Assembly (NCBI GenBank): GCA_050699975.1
Contig: JBOHGH010000003.1
Span: 1-64,000, forward strand
DNA from: GCA-003244245 sp050699975
GTDB taxonomy: Bacteria; Actinomycetota; Actinomycetes; Mycobacteriales; Pseudonocardiaceae
DNA: 64,000 nt
Direction of reading: 5' to 3'
Of the stretch, positions 17,595 to 26,462 are shown one piece after another. The position numbers and the translations under genes are program-made. The notes under the pieces were generated by a model. That model saw only the letters and a program-made list of their open reading frames with translations, was not told the origin of the DNA and did no database searches. The first letter of the stretch is position 1, and each line of letters opens with the position of its first letter.

Positions 17595-19076
17595 ATGAAC
17601 CACCTTGAGACCGTCCGCGTCCGGTTCTGTCCCTCACCGACCGGAACCCCGCACGTGGGACTGATCCGTACCGCACTGTTCAACTGGGCCTTCGCCCGCC
17701 ATCACGGCGGGTCGCTGGTATTCCGCATCGAGGACACCGACAGTGCACGAGACTCCGAGGAGTCCTACACCGCGCTGCTCGATGCGCTGCGCTGGCTGGG
17801 ACTGACCTGGGACGAAGGTCCGGAGGTCGGCGGGCCGTATGGGCCATACCGGCAGAGCGAGCGCGCCGAGATCTACTCCGACGTCGCGCATCGTCTGCTG
17901 GAAGCGGGCGAGGCCTATGAATCGTTCTCCACCTCCGAGGAGATCGAGGCCAGGCACCTCGCGGCGGGGCGCGACCCCAAGCTGGGGTACGACAACGCCG
18001 ACCGCGACACCACAGCGCAGCAGGCGGCAGCGTGGCGGTCCGAGGGCCGGACGCCGGTACTGCGGTTGCGGATGCCGGACAACGACCTCAGCTGGACCGA
18101 CCTGGTCCGTGGTGAGATCACCTTCAGGGCAGCCACCGTGCCCGACCCGGTGCTGGTCCGGGGCAACGGGCAACCGCTCTACACCTTGACCAACCCGGTG
18201 GACGACGCGCTGATGCGGATCACCCACGTGCTGCGCGGCGAGGACCTGCTGCCCTCCACCCCCCGCCAGCTCGGGCTCTACGCCGCTCTCGAGCGGATCG
18301 GGGTGGCAGCGGTCACCCCCGCTTTCGGCCACCTCCCGTACGTGCTGGGGGAGGGCAATCGCAAGCTGTCCAAGCGCGACCCGCAGGCCAACCTGTTCGG
18401 GTACCGGGACCGCGGTTTCCTGCCCGAAGGCCTGCTCAACTACCTCGCGCTGCTGGGCTGGGCGATCGCCGACGACCGCGACGTGTTCACCACTGCGGAG
18501 CTGGTGGCGGCGTTCGACCTGTCCCGAGTCAGCGCCAACCCGGCGCGGTTCGACCTGCGCAAGGCCGAGGCGATCAACTCCGTGCACCTGCGGGCCTTGC
18601 CCGCCGAGGAGTTCGTCACCCGGGTGCTGCCCTACCTGGCGCGCGCCGGGCTGGTGGACGAGCAGCCCGGCGAGACAACCCTGCGCAAGATCGCCCCGCT
18701 GGTGCAGCAGCGGTGCGTGGTGCTCTCCGATGCGGTCGGCATGCTGCGCTTCCTGTTCACTGCGGAGGAGGATTTCGCTGTTGACCCGGACGCCGCGGCC
18801 AAGACCTTGGGGCCCGCCGCTGCACCGGTGCTGCAGGCAGCACTGGATGCATTGGAGCGGGCTCCGGAGTGGACCGCGCCGGCCATCGAGCAGGCGCTGA
18901 AGTCCGCGTTGGTCGAAGGGCTGGCGCTCACTCCGCGTAAGGCGTTCGCCCCGGTCCGTGTCGCGGTGACCGGGCACACGGTCTCCCCGCCGCTGTATGA
19001 GTCGATGGAGCTGCTGGGCCGGGATCGCTCGCTGCGCCGGTTACGCACCGCTGTATACCTCGGTCGCGGAGAGTGA
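17595..19076 (+). CDS. gltX: Glutamyl-tRNA synthetase
   Basis: A 493-aa class I aminoacyl-tRNA synthetase charging tRNA-Glu (and tRNA-Gln in organisms with the amidotransferase route). The HIGH-type motif is in RFCPSPTGTPHVGLIRTALF (residues 10-29). The KMSKS-type motif KLSKRD lies near residue 258, and an anticodon-binding domain follows. ATG 17595 lies 9 bases after TAGGCT, with CTGACG 18 bases before that, so the 5' UTR is very short. Its likely substrates, tRNA-Gln and tRNA-Glu, are encoded 1 kb downstream. Confidence 0.98.
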   Translation: MNHLETVRVRFCPSPTGTPHVGLIRTALFNWAFARHHGGSLVFRIEDTDSARDSEESYTALLDALRWLGLTWDEGPEVGGPYGPYRQSERAEIYSDVAHRLLEAGEAYESFSTSEEIEARHLAAGRDPKLGYDNADRDTTAQQAAAWRSEGRTPVLRLRMPDNDLSWTDLVRGEITFRAATVPDPVLVRGNGQPLYTLTNPVDDALMRITHVLRGEDLLPSTPRQLGLYAALERIGVAAVTPAFGHLPYVLGEGNRKLSKRDPQANLFGYRDRGFLPEGLLNYLALLGWAIADDRDVFTTAELVAAFDLSRVSANPARFDLRKAEAINSVHLRALPAEEFVTRVLPYLARAGLVDEQPGETTLRKIAPLVQQRCVVLSDAVGMLRFLFTAEEDFAVDPDAAAKTLGPAAAPVLQAALDALERAPEWTAPAIEQALKSALVEGLALTPRKAFAPVRVAVTGHTVSPPLYESMELLGRDRSLRRLRTAVYLGRGE

Positions 19077-19149
19077 CCATGCCGTGGGCCGTGAAGTTCA
19101 CCGGGTCAGCAGAGTCGGTGCGGGCCTCCAACGATCTAACGTGCACCGA

Positions 19150-19890
19150 GTGACTCTTGCCCCCGAGCTCAGTCCTGTCGCTCCATACCCCGCCCCGCCG
19201 ATCACGCTTCCGGTCGCCGCTGTCTGCTTCGACGTGGACGCGACCCTGGTCGACTACGAGGCATCTACCCGTGCCGGGCTGCGTGAGCTCCTCGGCACTG
19301 ATGAGGCCTGGGCCGACTGGTCCTCGCTCACCGATTGGCACTACCTGCGCTACCTGGCTGGGGAGGTCGACTTCGACACGATGCGTCAACAGCGCACCAG
19401 GGACTTCTTCGCATACCGGGGGGAGGTCCTCTGCCACGGCGAGGTAGTCCGGCGCGAGGAGCGCCGGGCAGCCGCAATGCGGCGGGCCTGGCGGCTGTTC
19501 GACGACGCGCTGCCGTGTCTGCGGGCGCTGCGGGCCCTCGGTCTGCGGCTGGCCGCGATCACCAACGCAGCCGGTGACTACCAGCGCGCGAAGCTCGGTG
19601 CGCTGGGGCTGGAGTCCGCTTTCGACGCGGTGCTGATCTCCGGGGAGCTCGGCGTGGCCAAGCCCCACCACGCGATCTTCCGGCGGGCCTGCCGCGCTCT
19701 CGGGGTACATCCCGCCCAGGCCGTGCATGTCGGCGACCGGCTCGACACCGACGCCGAGGGCGCCCGCAACGCCGGGCTACACGGGGTGTGGCTGGACCGT
19801 TCCGGCTGCGGCGCGCTCCCTCGAGGCGCTGGGATCTCGGTGATCCAGCGGCTGGCCGAGCTCCCCGCGTTGGTCACCAGGCTCGCCTGA
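19150..19890 (+). CDS. HAD-family hydrolase
   Basis: About 246 aa, a haloacid-dehalogenase-type phosphatase. Motif I is CFDVDATLVDYE (two catalytic Asp; residue 3 of the motif is Val), motif II lies in LAAITNAAG, the motif III Lys in GVAKPHHAIF, and motif IV is HVGDRLDTDAEGARNAG. A cap domain lies after motif I. The substrate is unknown. GTG 19150 is preferred because TAACGT ends 7 bases upstream (leaderless pattern). GTG 19141 is an alternative. Confidence 0.85.
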   Translation: MTLAPELSPVAPYPAPPITLPVAAVCFDVDATLVDYEASTRAGLRELLGTDEAWADWSSLTDWHYLRYLAGEVDFDTMRQQRTRDFFAYRGEVLCHGEVVRREERRAAAMRRAWRLFDDALPCLRALRALGLRLAAITNAAGDYQRAKLGALGLESAFDAVLISGELGVAKPHHAIFRRACRALGVHPAQAVHVGDRLDTDAEGARNAGLHGVWLDRSGCGALPRGAGISVIQRLAELPALVTRLA

Positions 19891-20019
19891 TGAGCCACCG
19901 GCAGCCCAGCAGGCAGTACCGTGGACGGCGGCCCAGTGCAGCCCCACCCGGCCGGTCGACTAAGATCTCTCTCCGGCGCTGTTTCGGGACCAGACGAGGG
20001 CCCGGAATCGGACAGCCGG

Positions 20020-20091
20020 TGGGGTATGGTGTAATCGGCAGCACGACTGATTCTGGTTCAGTTAGTCTAGGTTCGAGTCCTGGTACCCCAG
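20020..20091 (+). tRNA. tRNA-Gln (anticodon CTG)
   Basis: A 72-base cloverleaf. Acceptor arms TGGGGTA/TACCCCA are followed by discriminator G. The anticodon stem ACTGA/TCAGT encloses the loop TTCTGGT, giving anticodon CTG. The T loop is GGTTCGAGTCC. CCA is not encoded. It lies 23 bases before tRNA-Glu and probably shares its transcript. Confidence 0.95.
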
Positions 20092-20114
20092 CGAGCGCGA
20101 TCTTGCGTTCTCGC

Positions 20115-20187
20115 GGCCCCGTCGTCTAGCGGCCTAGGACGCCGCCCTCTCAAGGCGGTAGCGCGGGTTCAAATCCCGTCGGGGCTA
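20115..20187 (+). tRNA. tRNA-Glu (anticodon CTC)
   Basis: A 73-base cloverleaf. Acceptor arms GGCCCCG/CGGGGCT are followed by discriminator A. The anticodon stem CCGCC/GGCGG encloses CTCTCAA (anticodon CTC). The T arm carries TTCAAAT instead of the common TTCGAAT. The terminal pair is G1-U72 rather than G-C. CCA is not encoded. Confidence 0.95.
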
Positions 20188-20261
20188 CACTTCCTGACCT
20201 GCGGTCGCAGGCAGGTCGCTCGGCATGTTTCCCTTCGCGCGCAAGGGTTCGTGCACTGGGT

Positions 20262-20298
20262 TTGATGGCCGGTATCTGGCTCCTGCGCCGGCCATCAA
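20262..20298. terminator. Terminator-like hairpin downstream of the tRNAs
   Basis: TTGATGGCCGG (20262-20272) pairs perfectly with CCGGCCATCAA (20288-20298). It lies 75 bases after tRNA-Glu and 4 bases after the stop of the convergent hypothetical gene, so it could end transcription from either side. Confidence 0.6.
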
Positions 20299-20301
20299 CT
20301 C

Positions 20302-20688
20302 TCACACGGCTTCCAGAGCGGGGTGCGGGGTGGGACTGCGGCTGGAGTGTCCTGGGCTTGACGTATCGGTGACCGCGTCACCGGGACGATCTGGGCCTGC
20401 TGGGCTGGCCCTTGTTCGTTCTTGGCTGCGCTGGTAACGCTGGACCAGCTCGGCCCAGAGCGCGGCGACAGTTTTTGCCTCTCCCAGGCTATCGAGCTTC
20501 GAAGACCAGTTCACATATCGGCGCCCGTGACGATCGATAGACTGATAGGGCAACTGCCGGCCGTCGTCGTAGTCCTGGTGGAGGGGCAGAAAGATGATGT
20601 ACACTCGCCAGCCCCCGTTCGGCTGGAACTCGATTGCGAAGCCGTAGTCAGCAAGCCCGTCCTGCGTCCGGTAATCCATGACGGCCAT
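20302..20688 (-). CDS. Hypothetical protein
   Basis: A 128-aa protein with a well-spaced RBS (GAGAGGAAAAACCC before ATG 20688). The first 85 residues are ordered and rich in aromatics (GFAIEFQPNGGWRVYIIF, QDYDDGRQLPYQSIDRHGRRYVNW), followed by a predicted helix. The last 35 residues are a Pro/Ser-rich disordered tail. I do not recognise the family. It sits between the tRNAs and the STAND gene, divergent from the latter. Confidence 0.6.
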   Translation of the reverse strand: MAVMDYRTQDGLADYGFAIEFQPNGGWRVYIIFLPLHQDYDDGRQLPYQSIDRHGRRYVNWSSKLDSLGEAKTVAALWAELVQRYQRSQERTRASPAGPDRPGDAVTDTSSPGHSSRSPTPHPALEAV

Positions 20689-21058
20689 GGGTTTTTCCTC
20701 TCAAAATTCACGGCCCTGGTCTGTTGCTTCTTGACCGGGTCTTCCGGAATTATCACCTCACAGGTCATAGGAGCGGTGCCCCTCGGTCCTGCGCACCCAC
20801 TCCGGTGCGGCTGGGCAACGGACGAATCGGGTACGTAGGGATCATGTTCGCAGACGTTACCGGTGCGTGTCGCTCACACCCGGTGGAGAGATTTCCTCAC
20901 CTGGCTAGCCTGGGCTTGACCTGGTAAAATCAAGATTTCTTGTCGCAGAAAACTCACAGGACAGCGGCTGGATCCCTTCCAGTGGGCTCGGCGAACCCGG
21001 CAATTAGCTCAGGGGAGTTTGCGTCAAGGGTGTATACAGGTGGCCTTGGAAAGGCGAG
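20689..21058. other. Intergenic region before the STAND gene
   Basis: 370 bases between divergent genes. It has lower GC patches than its surroundings (for example TGGTAAAATCAAGATTTC near 20920-20938). A TTGACC near 20915 and a TAAAAT near 20924 may belong to a promoter for the STAND gene, giving a leader of about 110 bases. I see no RNA gene and no copy of the tRNA 3' end. Confidence 0.4.
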
Positions 21059-24000
21059 ATGGCCATGCCGCACAAACCGGGGAGCAAGGCTTACCGCGAT
21101 CAACAGCGGGAACGTCTGGTCAGGCTCGGAGTGTACGGCTGCCAACTCATCGAACAGCTTGTGGTCGACTTGATGCGCCGCGGACGTCGGCCACGCGAGG
21201 CGTGGAGGTTGGCCTGCGAACTCACCCAGGACGAGGTCGCGGCGCGATTGAACCAGATCAGGGGTGACCTGGATATCCGCACGCGTGGCAGTCGAATCTG
21301 TGAGTATGAAAAGTGGCCGATGGGAGGCGTCCGGCCGCCGGTGCGGGTACTGAAGATTCTGGCGGTCATCTATGGGACCACCTGGGACCGGCTCGTCGAC
21401 GTCGACGATCTGGAGGGGATGCCCGCCCGCGACCGTCAGGCATTTCTGGACATCAGTGATCTGCGCTACGGCGATTCGCTGGATTTGCCAGTACCGCAAC
21501 AGCGCCGTCCCGGTCGGGACCCTCCTCACGGCGGTGTCGCCCCGCAGGTCAACCGGCCGGTCACCGAGGGATCGGCGACGGTCCGGGAACGACTGACCGT
21601 ACCGGCACCTGGACCCTCGTCTGAGCGGTCGGGCGGCGGACTGCCCGGCGAGGTCACGCACTTCACCGGGCGGGATGAGCCGATGGCCGAGCTGCGCACT
21701 CGGATCGCCGAACAGGCCCCCCAAGGCACTGTGGTGAGCATCTATGCAATCGACGGCATGGCCGGGGTCGGCAAGACGGCGTTCGCTCGTCATGCGGCTC
21801 AGGAGCTCGCCGAGCGCTACCCGGACGGGGCTATCTGGGTAGACCTCTACGGCCACACCCCCGGCATGCAGCCACGCCAGCCCTCCGGCGCATTGGAGCA
21901 GATGCTGCTGCAACTAGGCGTGCCGCCACAGGCGATCAAAGCCGACCTGACCGAACGCCAAGACCAGTGGCGACACCACATCCACGCACAGCGCATGCTG
22001 ATCGTGCTGGACAACGCACGCACCAGCGACCAGGTGCTGCCGCTGCTCCCGGAGGCACCCGGGTGCCTCGTGCTGATCACCAGCAGGCGCAAACTGACCA
22101 GCCTGACCGATGCCTACCCGCTGTCGCTCGACGTGTTGGGGTGGGACGAAGCGGAGCGGCTGTTCATCAAGCTGGTCGGCGAGCAACGATGCGACGACCG
22201 AGACGCTGTCCGGCAGATCCTTTCCGCGTGTGGCCGGCTGCCGCTGGCGATCAGGCTGATCGCCGGGCGGTTACGTCACCACCGGGGTGAGCTCCTCGCC
22301 GACGTCGCCGCAGATTTCGCCGATCAGACCGCGGCGTTGGATGCGTTCGTGGCCGAACACCTCTCGGTGCGGGCCGCGTTCGAGTGGTCCTACCGGCTGC
22401 TGACCGACGAGCAGCGGCGGGCCTTCCGCCTGCTGGGCTGGCATCCCGGACCCGCGATCACCCCGGTGGTGATCGCCGCGGTGGCCGATGTGCTTCCCGC
22501 TCAAGGCAAGCAGCTGTTGCGCGAACTGGTCGATCACAACCTGCTGGAACAGCTCTCCATCGCGGGTGTTCCCGGCGGTCCGCGTTACCGCATTCATGAC
22601 CTGGTGCGCCTCTACGCACGAGAACGCGCCGACGCTGAGGAGCCGCCGGTCGAGCGGGCGGCGGCGGTGGATCGTCTGGCCGGCAGCTACCTGGCGATCA
22701 TGCGTGAGGTCGACCGGTGGCTGCGGCCCTATGTCGCGGGTGCCCCTGGTGAGAGCGCAACTCAGCGGGCTGTGCTGACGTTTGCTGGTGCCTCACAGGC
22801 GCGTAGCTGGCTGACTGTTGAGCGGCACAACCTGCTGGGGGTCGTGCGAGCGATGAGCCCGACGGCCGAAGCCGCCGATCTGTCGACCGTACTGGCATGT
22901 CACTTCTGCGACTTCGGCTTCTCGTCCGACGTCCGGTACCTATTCGGTCAAGCCTTGACCGTCGCCCGGCATCGCGGTGATCGGCGCGGTGAAGTCAGTG
23001 CGTTGTGGGGGCTGGGTGAGGTTGAGCGGCTCGTCGGCGAGTACGGGCAGGCTCGGGAGTACTACACCCAGGCGTTGGCCGTGGCCCGGCACCTCGGTGA
23101 CCGGCGCGGTGAGGCTGACGCGTTGTGGGGGCTGGGTGAGGTTGAGCGGCTCGTCGGCGAGTGCGGGCAGGCCCGTGGGTACCACACCCAGGCATTAAGC
23201 CTGGCCCGGCACCTCGGTTACCGACGTGCTGAGGCCGACGCGTTGTGGGGCCTGGGCCAGGTTGAGCGGCTGGTCGCCGAGTTCGGCCGCGCCCGCGAGT
23301 ACCACACCCAGTCCCTGACCATTGCCCGGCACCTCGGTTACCGATTCGGTGAGGCCGACGCGCTGTGGGGCCTGGGCCAGGTTGCGCGGCTCGTCGGCGA
23401 GTACGGCCGGGCCCGCGAGTACTACACGCAGGCCTTGGCCCTGGCCCGGCAGCTCGGTTACCGGCGCCCTGAAGTCGAGGCTTTGCGGGGGTTGGGCCAG
23501 GTTGAGCGGCTCGTCGGCGAGTATGGCCGGGCTCGCGAGTATTACACGCAGACCTTGACCCTGGCCCGGCACCTCGGTTACCGACGTGTGGAAGCTGACG
23601 CACTTCGGGGGCTGGGCCAGGTTGAGCGGCGCATCGGTGAGTACGGTCAGGCCCGCGAGTACGACACGCAGGCCTTGGCCCTGTCCCGGCACCACAGCTA
23701 CCGATTCGGTGAAGCCGGCGCGTTGTGGGGGCTGGGCGTGGTTGAGCGGCTCGTCGGTGAGTACGGCCGGGCCCGTGAGTGCCACACGCAGGCCTTGGCC
23801 CTGGCCCGCCGCCTCGGTGACCGGCGCGTTGAAGCTGACGCGTTGCGGGGGCTGGGCGATGTTGAGCGGCTCGTCGGTGAGTACGGCCGGGCCCGTGAGT
23901 GCCACACGCAGGCCTTGGCCCTGGCCCGCCATCTCGGGTACCGGCGCGGTGAGGTCGACGCGCTGCGGGGGCTGGGAGAGATTGAGCGCCTTGTCGGCGA

Positions 24001-24226
24001 GTACGGCCCGGCCCGCAAGCACTACACCGAGGCCCTGACCCTTGCCCGGCACCTCGGTGACCGGCGCGCTGAAGCTGGGGCACTGTCGGGGCTGGGCCAT
24101 GTCGCCTCCGATACCGCGGACCGCGGCCAAGCCCGTGAGTTTTGGCGCAAGGCGCTGGAGATCAATGAAAAGCTCGGCGTTCCGGCCGCCGAGACCGTTC
24201 GCGCGGAGATGTGCCGGCTCGACTAG
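21059..24226 (+). CDS. NB-ARC / TPR signalling protein (STAND family) with N-terminal HTH-like domain
   Basis: 1055 aa. Residues 1-125 form the HTH-like domain common on Streptomyces NB-ARC/TPR proteins (REAWRLACELTQDEVAARLNQ, then CEYEKWPMGGVRPP). The NB-ARC ATPase spans about 205-480: Walker A GMAGVGKT (233-240), Walker B MLIVLDNA, an LITSRR sensor and GRLPLAIRLIAG. A winged-helix or ARC2-like part follows. From residue 641 come ten TPR-like units of exactly 40 aa. The layout suggests a ligand-gated switch, a regulator or an abortive-defence sensor; no effector domain is obvious. AAGG lies 4 bases before ATG 21059, and ATG 21065 is an alternative start. Confidence 0.85.
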   Translation: MAMPHKPGSKAYRDQQRERLVRLGVYGCQLIEQLVVDLMRRGRRPREAWRLACELTQDEVAARLNQIRGDLDIRTRGSRICEYEKWPMGGVRPPVRVLKILAVIYGTTWDRLVDVDDLEGMPARDRQAFLDISDLRYGDSLDLPVPQQRRPGRDPPHGGVAPQVNRPVTEGSATVRERLTVPAPGPSSERSGGGLPGEVTHFTGRDEPMAELRTRIAEQAPQGTVVSIYAIDGMAGVGKTAFARHAAQELAERYPDGAIWVDLYGHTPGMQPRQPSGALEQMLLQLGVPPQAIKADLTERQDQWRHHIHAQRMLIVLDNARTSDQVLPLLPEAPGCLVLITSRRKLTSLTDAYPLSLDVLGWDEAERLFIKLVGEQRCDDRDAVRQILSACGRLPLAIRLIAGRLRHHRGELLADVAADFADQTAALDAFVAEHLSVRAAFEWSYRLLTDEQRRAFRLLGWHPGPAITPVVIAAVADVLPAQGKQLLRELVDHNLLEQLSIAGVPGGPRYRIHDLVRLYARERADAEEPPVERAAAVDRLAGSYLAIMREVDRWLRPYVAGAPGESATQRAVLTFAGASQARSWLTVERHNLLGVVRAMSPTAEAADLSTVLACHFCDFGFSSDVRYLFGQALTVARHRGDRRGEVSALWGLGEVERLVGEYGQAREYYTQALAVARHLGDRRGEADALWGLGEVERLVGECGQARGYHTQALSLARHLGYRRAEADALWGLGQVERLVAEFGRAREYHTQSLTIARHLGYRFGEADALWGLGQVARLVGEYGRAREYYTQALALARQLGYRRPEVEALRGLGQVERLVGEYGRAREYYTQTLTLARHLGYRRVEADALRGLGQVERRIGEYGQAREYDTQALALSRHHSYRFGEAGALWGLGVVERLVGEYGRARECHTQALALARRLGDRRVEADALRGLGDVERLVGEYGRARECHTQALALARHLGYRRGEVDALRGLGEIERLVGEYGPARKHYTEALTLARHLGDRRAEAGALSGLGHVASDTADRGQAREFWRKALEINEKLGVPAAETVRAEMCRLD
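22979..24178 (+). repeat. Ten-unit, 120-bp-period TPR repeat array
   Basis: The C-terminal third of the STAND gene is built from units of exactly 120 bases (40 aa). The consensus is a WGLG or RGLG turn, VERLVGEYG, ARE(Y/C)(Y/H)TQALALARHLG. Units 1-9 (22979-24058) are very alike even in nucleotide sequence; unit 10 has drifted. The DNA-level similarity suggests recent duplication or gene conversion. Confidence 0.9.
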
Positions 24227-24254
24227 CCCATGGCTACCTACTCCAGGGATGATC

Positions 24255-24956
24255 TTACAATCGATTTCGCAGTGCCTCGGCGGCAGCCAGCAGGTCAGCA
24301 GCCCAGCGGACACCCGGTCGTCGGCCGATCCGCTCCACCGGGCCGGACACCGACACCGCAGCCACCACGCTACCCACCGCATCGCGCACCGGGGCGGACA
24401 CGCTGGCCACCCCGGACTCGCGCTCGGCCACGCTCTGCGCCCAGCCCCGCCGCCGCACCTCCATCAGGATCCGCTCACCGAATACGGCTTCGCCGAGCAC
24501 GGCGCGCTGGGTGGCCGGATCGGCCCACGCGGCCAACACCTTTGCGCCCGATCCAGCAGTCATCGGCAGCCGAGCCCCCACCGGGACGGTGTCACGCAAG
24601 CCACTCGGGGGTTCGGCGGCGGCGACACACACCCGGACCATCCCGTCCCGCCGGTAGAGCTGGACGCTCTCTCCGGTGAGGTCGCGCAGCCGGGGCAGCA
24701 CCATCGCGGCGGCGTCGAGCAACGGGTCGAGCGCACCGTTGCCCAGTTCGTTCAGGGCGGGCCCGGGACGCCACCGCCCATCGTTGCCGCGACGAAGCAG
24801 CCGGTGCACTTCCAGCCCCACCGCCAGCCGGTGCGCAGTGGCCCGGGGCAACCCCGTGCGAGCACACAACTCAGCGAGGCCGCAGGGGCTCGCGGCTACC
24901 GTGCGCAACACTGTCATGGCCTTGTCCAGCACGCCGATACCGCTATGCTGTCCCAC
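24255..24956 (-). CDS. ndgR: IclR-family regulator, NdgR/LtbR type
   Basis: A 233-aa regulator. The N-terminal winged HTH (residues about 5-65, GLAELCARTGLPRATAHRLAVGLE) and C-terminal IclR effector domain (about 80-230) are clear. Its position divergent from leuCD is that of NdgR/LtbR, known regulators of leucine and other amino acid genes in actinobacteria. The start is GTG 24956, 6 bases downstream of TAGTAT on the same strand, so the mRNA is probably leaderless. The shared 69-base intergenic region is the expected operator. Confidence 0.9.
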   Translation of the reverse strand: MGQHSGIGVLDKAMTVLRTVAASPCGLAELCARTGLPRATAHRLAVGLEVHRLLRRGNDGRWRPGPALNELGNGALDPLLDAAAMVLPRLRDLTGESVQLYRRDGMVRVCVAAAEPPSGLRDTVPVGARLPMTAGSGAKVLAAWADPATQRAVLGEAVFGERILMEVRRRGWAQSVAERESGVASVSAPVRDAVGSVVAAVSVSGPVERIGRRPGVRWAADLLAAAEALRNRL

Positions 24957-25025
24957 AGGTCGATACTAACTTCCCGGTATGTGAGAAGTCCAGTATGTGA
25001 GAAGTCCAGCGGAGGAACTCAGGCG
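24957..25025. promoter_or_regulatory. ndgR-leuC divergent promoter region with a tandem 16-bp repeat
   Basis: The minus-strand -10 TAGTAT (24963-24968) serves ndgR. A perfect direct repeat, TATGTGAGAAGTCCAG (24978-24993 and 24994-25009), sits between it and the leuC ribosome site GGAGGAAC (25011-25018). The repeats may be regulator sites, or two copies of the leuC -10 region (each begins TATGTG). Confidence 0.6.
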
Positions 25026-26450
25026 ATGGGACGCACGCTCGCAGCGAAGGTCTGGGACGCCCACGTGGTGCGTCGGGGTGAGGGTGATGGCAACAGCGCG
25101 GCGCCCGACCTGCTCTACATCGACCTGCATCTGGTGCACGAGGTCACCAGCCCGCAGGCTTTCGACGGCCTGCGGCTGGCGGGTAGGCGGGTCCGCCGAC
25201 CAGATTTGACGATCGCTACCGAGGATCACAATGTTCCCACCACGGACATCGAGCTCCCGATCGCCGACGCGGTGTCCCGCACTCAGATGGAGACGCTGCG
25301 CCGCAACTGCACGGAGTTCGGCGTGCGGTTGCATCCGATGGGCGACATCGAACAGGGCATCGTGCACGTCGTGGGACCTCAGCTGGGCCTCACCCAGCCG
25401 GGGATGACCGTGGTCTGCGGTGACTCCCACACCTCCACACATGGCGCCTTCGGCGCGCTGGCGTTCGGTATCGGCACGTCCGAGGTGGAACACGTACTGG
25501 CCACCCAGACGCTGCCGCTGCGCCCGTTCAAGACCATGGCCGTGGTCGTGCGAAGCCGCGATGGATCGTTGCCCACGGGCGTCACCAGCAAGGACATCAT
25601 CCTCACCGTGATCGCCCAGATCGGCACCGGCGGTGGCCAAGGGTTCGTGCTGGAATACCGCGGGAACGTGATCGAGCAGCTGTCCATGGAAGCCCGGATG
25701 ACCATCTGCAACATGTCGATCGAGGCGGGCGCTCGGGCCGGGATGATCGCGCCGGACGCCACCACGTTCAGCTACCTGGCCGGCCGGTCTCACGCGCCGG
25801 TGGGCCCGCAGTGGGACGCGGCGGTGCAGCACTGGAACTCGCTGCACACCGATGACGACGCCACCTTCGATGCCGAGGTATACATCGACGCCGACACCCT
25901 GACCCCGTTCGTGACCTGGGGCACCAACCCCGGCCAGGGCCTGCCGCTGTCCGGGCGGGTGCCCGATCCCGAGCAGATCACCGACGAAGGGGAGCGGCTC
26001 GCGGTGCGCAAGGCACTGTCCTACATGGACCTCAAGCCTGGTACACCGCTGCGCGAGATCGCGGTGGACACGGTGTTCCTCGGATCCTGCACCAACGGGC
26101 GGATCGAGGACCTGCGGGCGGCGGCCGGGGTGCTTGCCGGCCGCCGGGTGCGCGACGGGGTGCGAATGCTCGTGGTTCCCGGCTCGATGCGGGTGCGCGC
26201 CCAGGCCGAGGCCGAAGGCCTGCACGACGTGTTCACCGCAGCCGGTGCCCAATGGCGCTCGGCGGGCTGTTCGATGTGCCTGGGGATGAATCCCGATCAG
26301 CTCACGGTTGGCGAGCGCTGCGCGTCAACCTCCAACCGCAATTTCGAGGGTCGCCAGGGCAAGGGCGGGCGCACCCACCTGGTTTCGCCACTGGTGGCGG
26401 CAGCCACCGCAGTGCGCGGCACCCTGTCAACCCCCGCCGACCTGGACTGA
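25026..26450 (+). CDS. leuC: 3-isopropylmalate dehydratase large subunit
   Basis: 474 aa, the [4Fe-4S] aconitase-family subunit that isomerises 2- to 3-isopropylmalate with LeuD. Cluster cysteines are visible in VFLGSCTNGR and SAGCSMCLGMN. VCGDSHTSTHGAFGALAFGIG is the usual substrate/cluster motif. ATG 25026 has a strong RBS 8 bases upstream. The frame continues open upstream, but that part is not family-like. leuD follows after 12 bases. Confidence 0.97.
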   Translation: MGRTLAAKVWDAHVVRRGEGDGNSAAPDLLYIDLHLVHEVTSPQAFDGLRLAGRRVRRPDLTIATEDHNVPTTDIELPIADAVSRTQMETLRRNCTEFGVRLHPMGDIEQGIVHVVGPQLGLTQPGMTVVCGDSHTSTHGAFGALAFGIGTSEVEHVLATQTLPLRPFKTMAVVVRSRDGSLPTGVTSKDIILTVIAQIGTGGGQGFVLEYRGNVIEQLSMEARMTICNMSIEAGARAGMIAPDATTFSYLAGRSHAPVGPQWDAAVQHWNSLHTDDDATFDAEVYIDADTLTPFVTWGTNPGQGLPLSGRVPDPEQITDEGERLAVRKALSYMDLKPGTPLREIAVDTVFLGSCTNGRIEDLRAAAGVLAGRRVRDGVRMLVVPGSMRVRAQAEAEGLHDVFTAAGAQWRSAGCSMCLGMNPDQLTVGERCASTSNRNFEGRQGKGGRTHLVSPLVAAATAVRGTLSTPADLD

Positions 26451-26462
26451 GGAGCTCCGGCG

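Noticed and set aside
20164..20187. tRNA-Glu 3' end as a phage attachment site
   Set aside because: I found no second copy of the tRNA end and no integrase in the window.
22979..24178. CRISPR-like regular repeats
   Set aside because: The 120-base period is coding and encodes 40-residue TPR units without spacers.
24042..25025. Upstream extension of the leuC frame by 328 codons
   Set aside because: The extension covers the 3' end of the STAND gene and ndgR antisense. The RBS and family N-terminus place the start at 25026.
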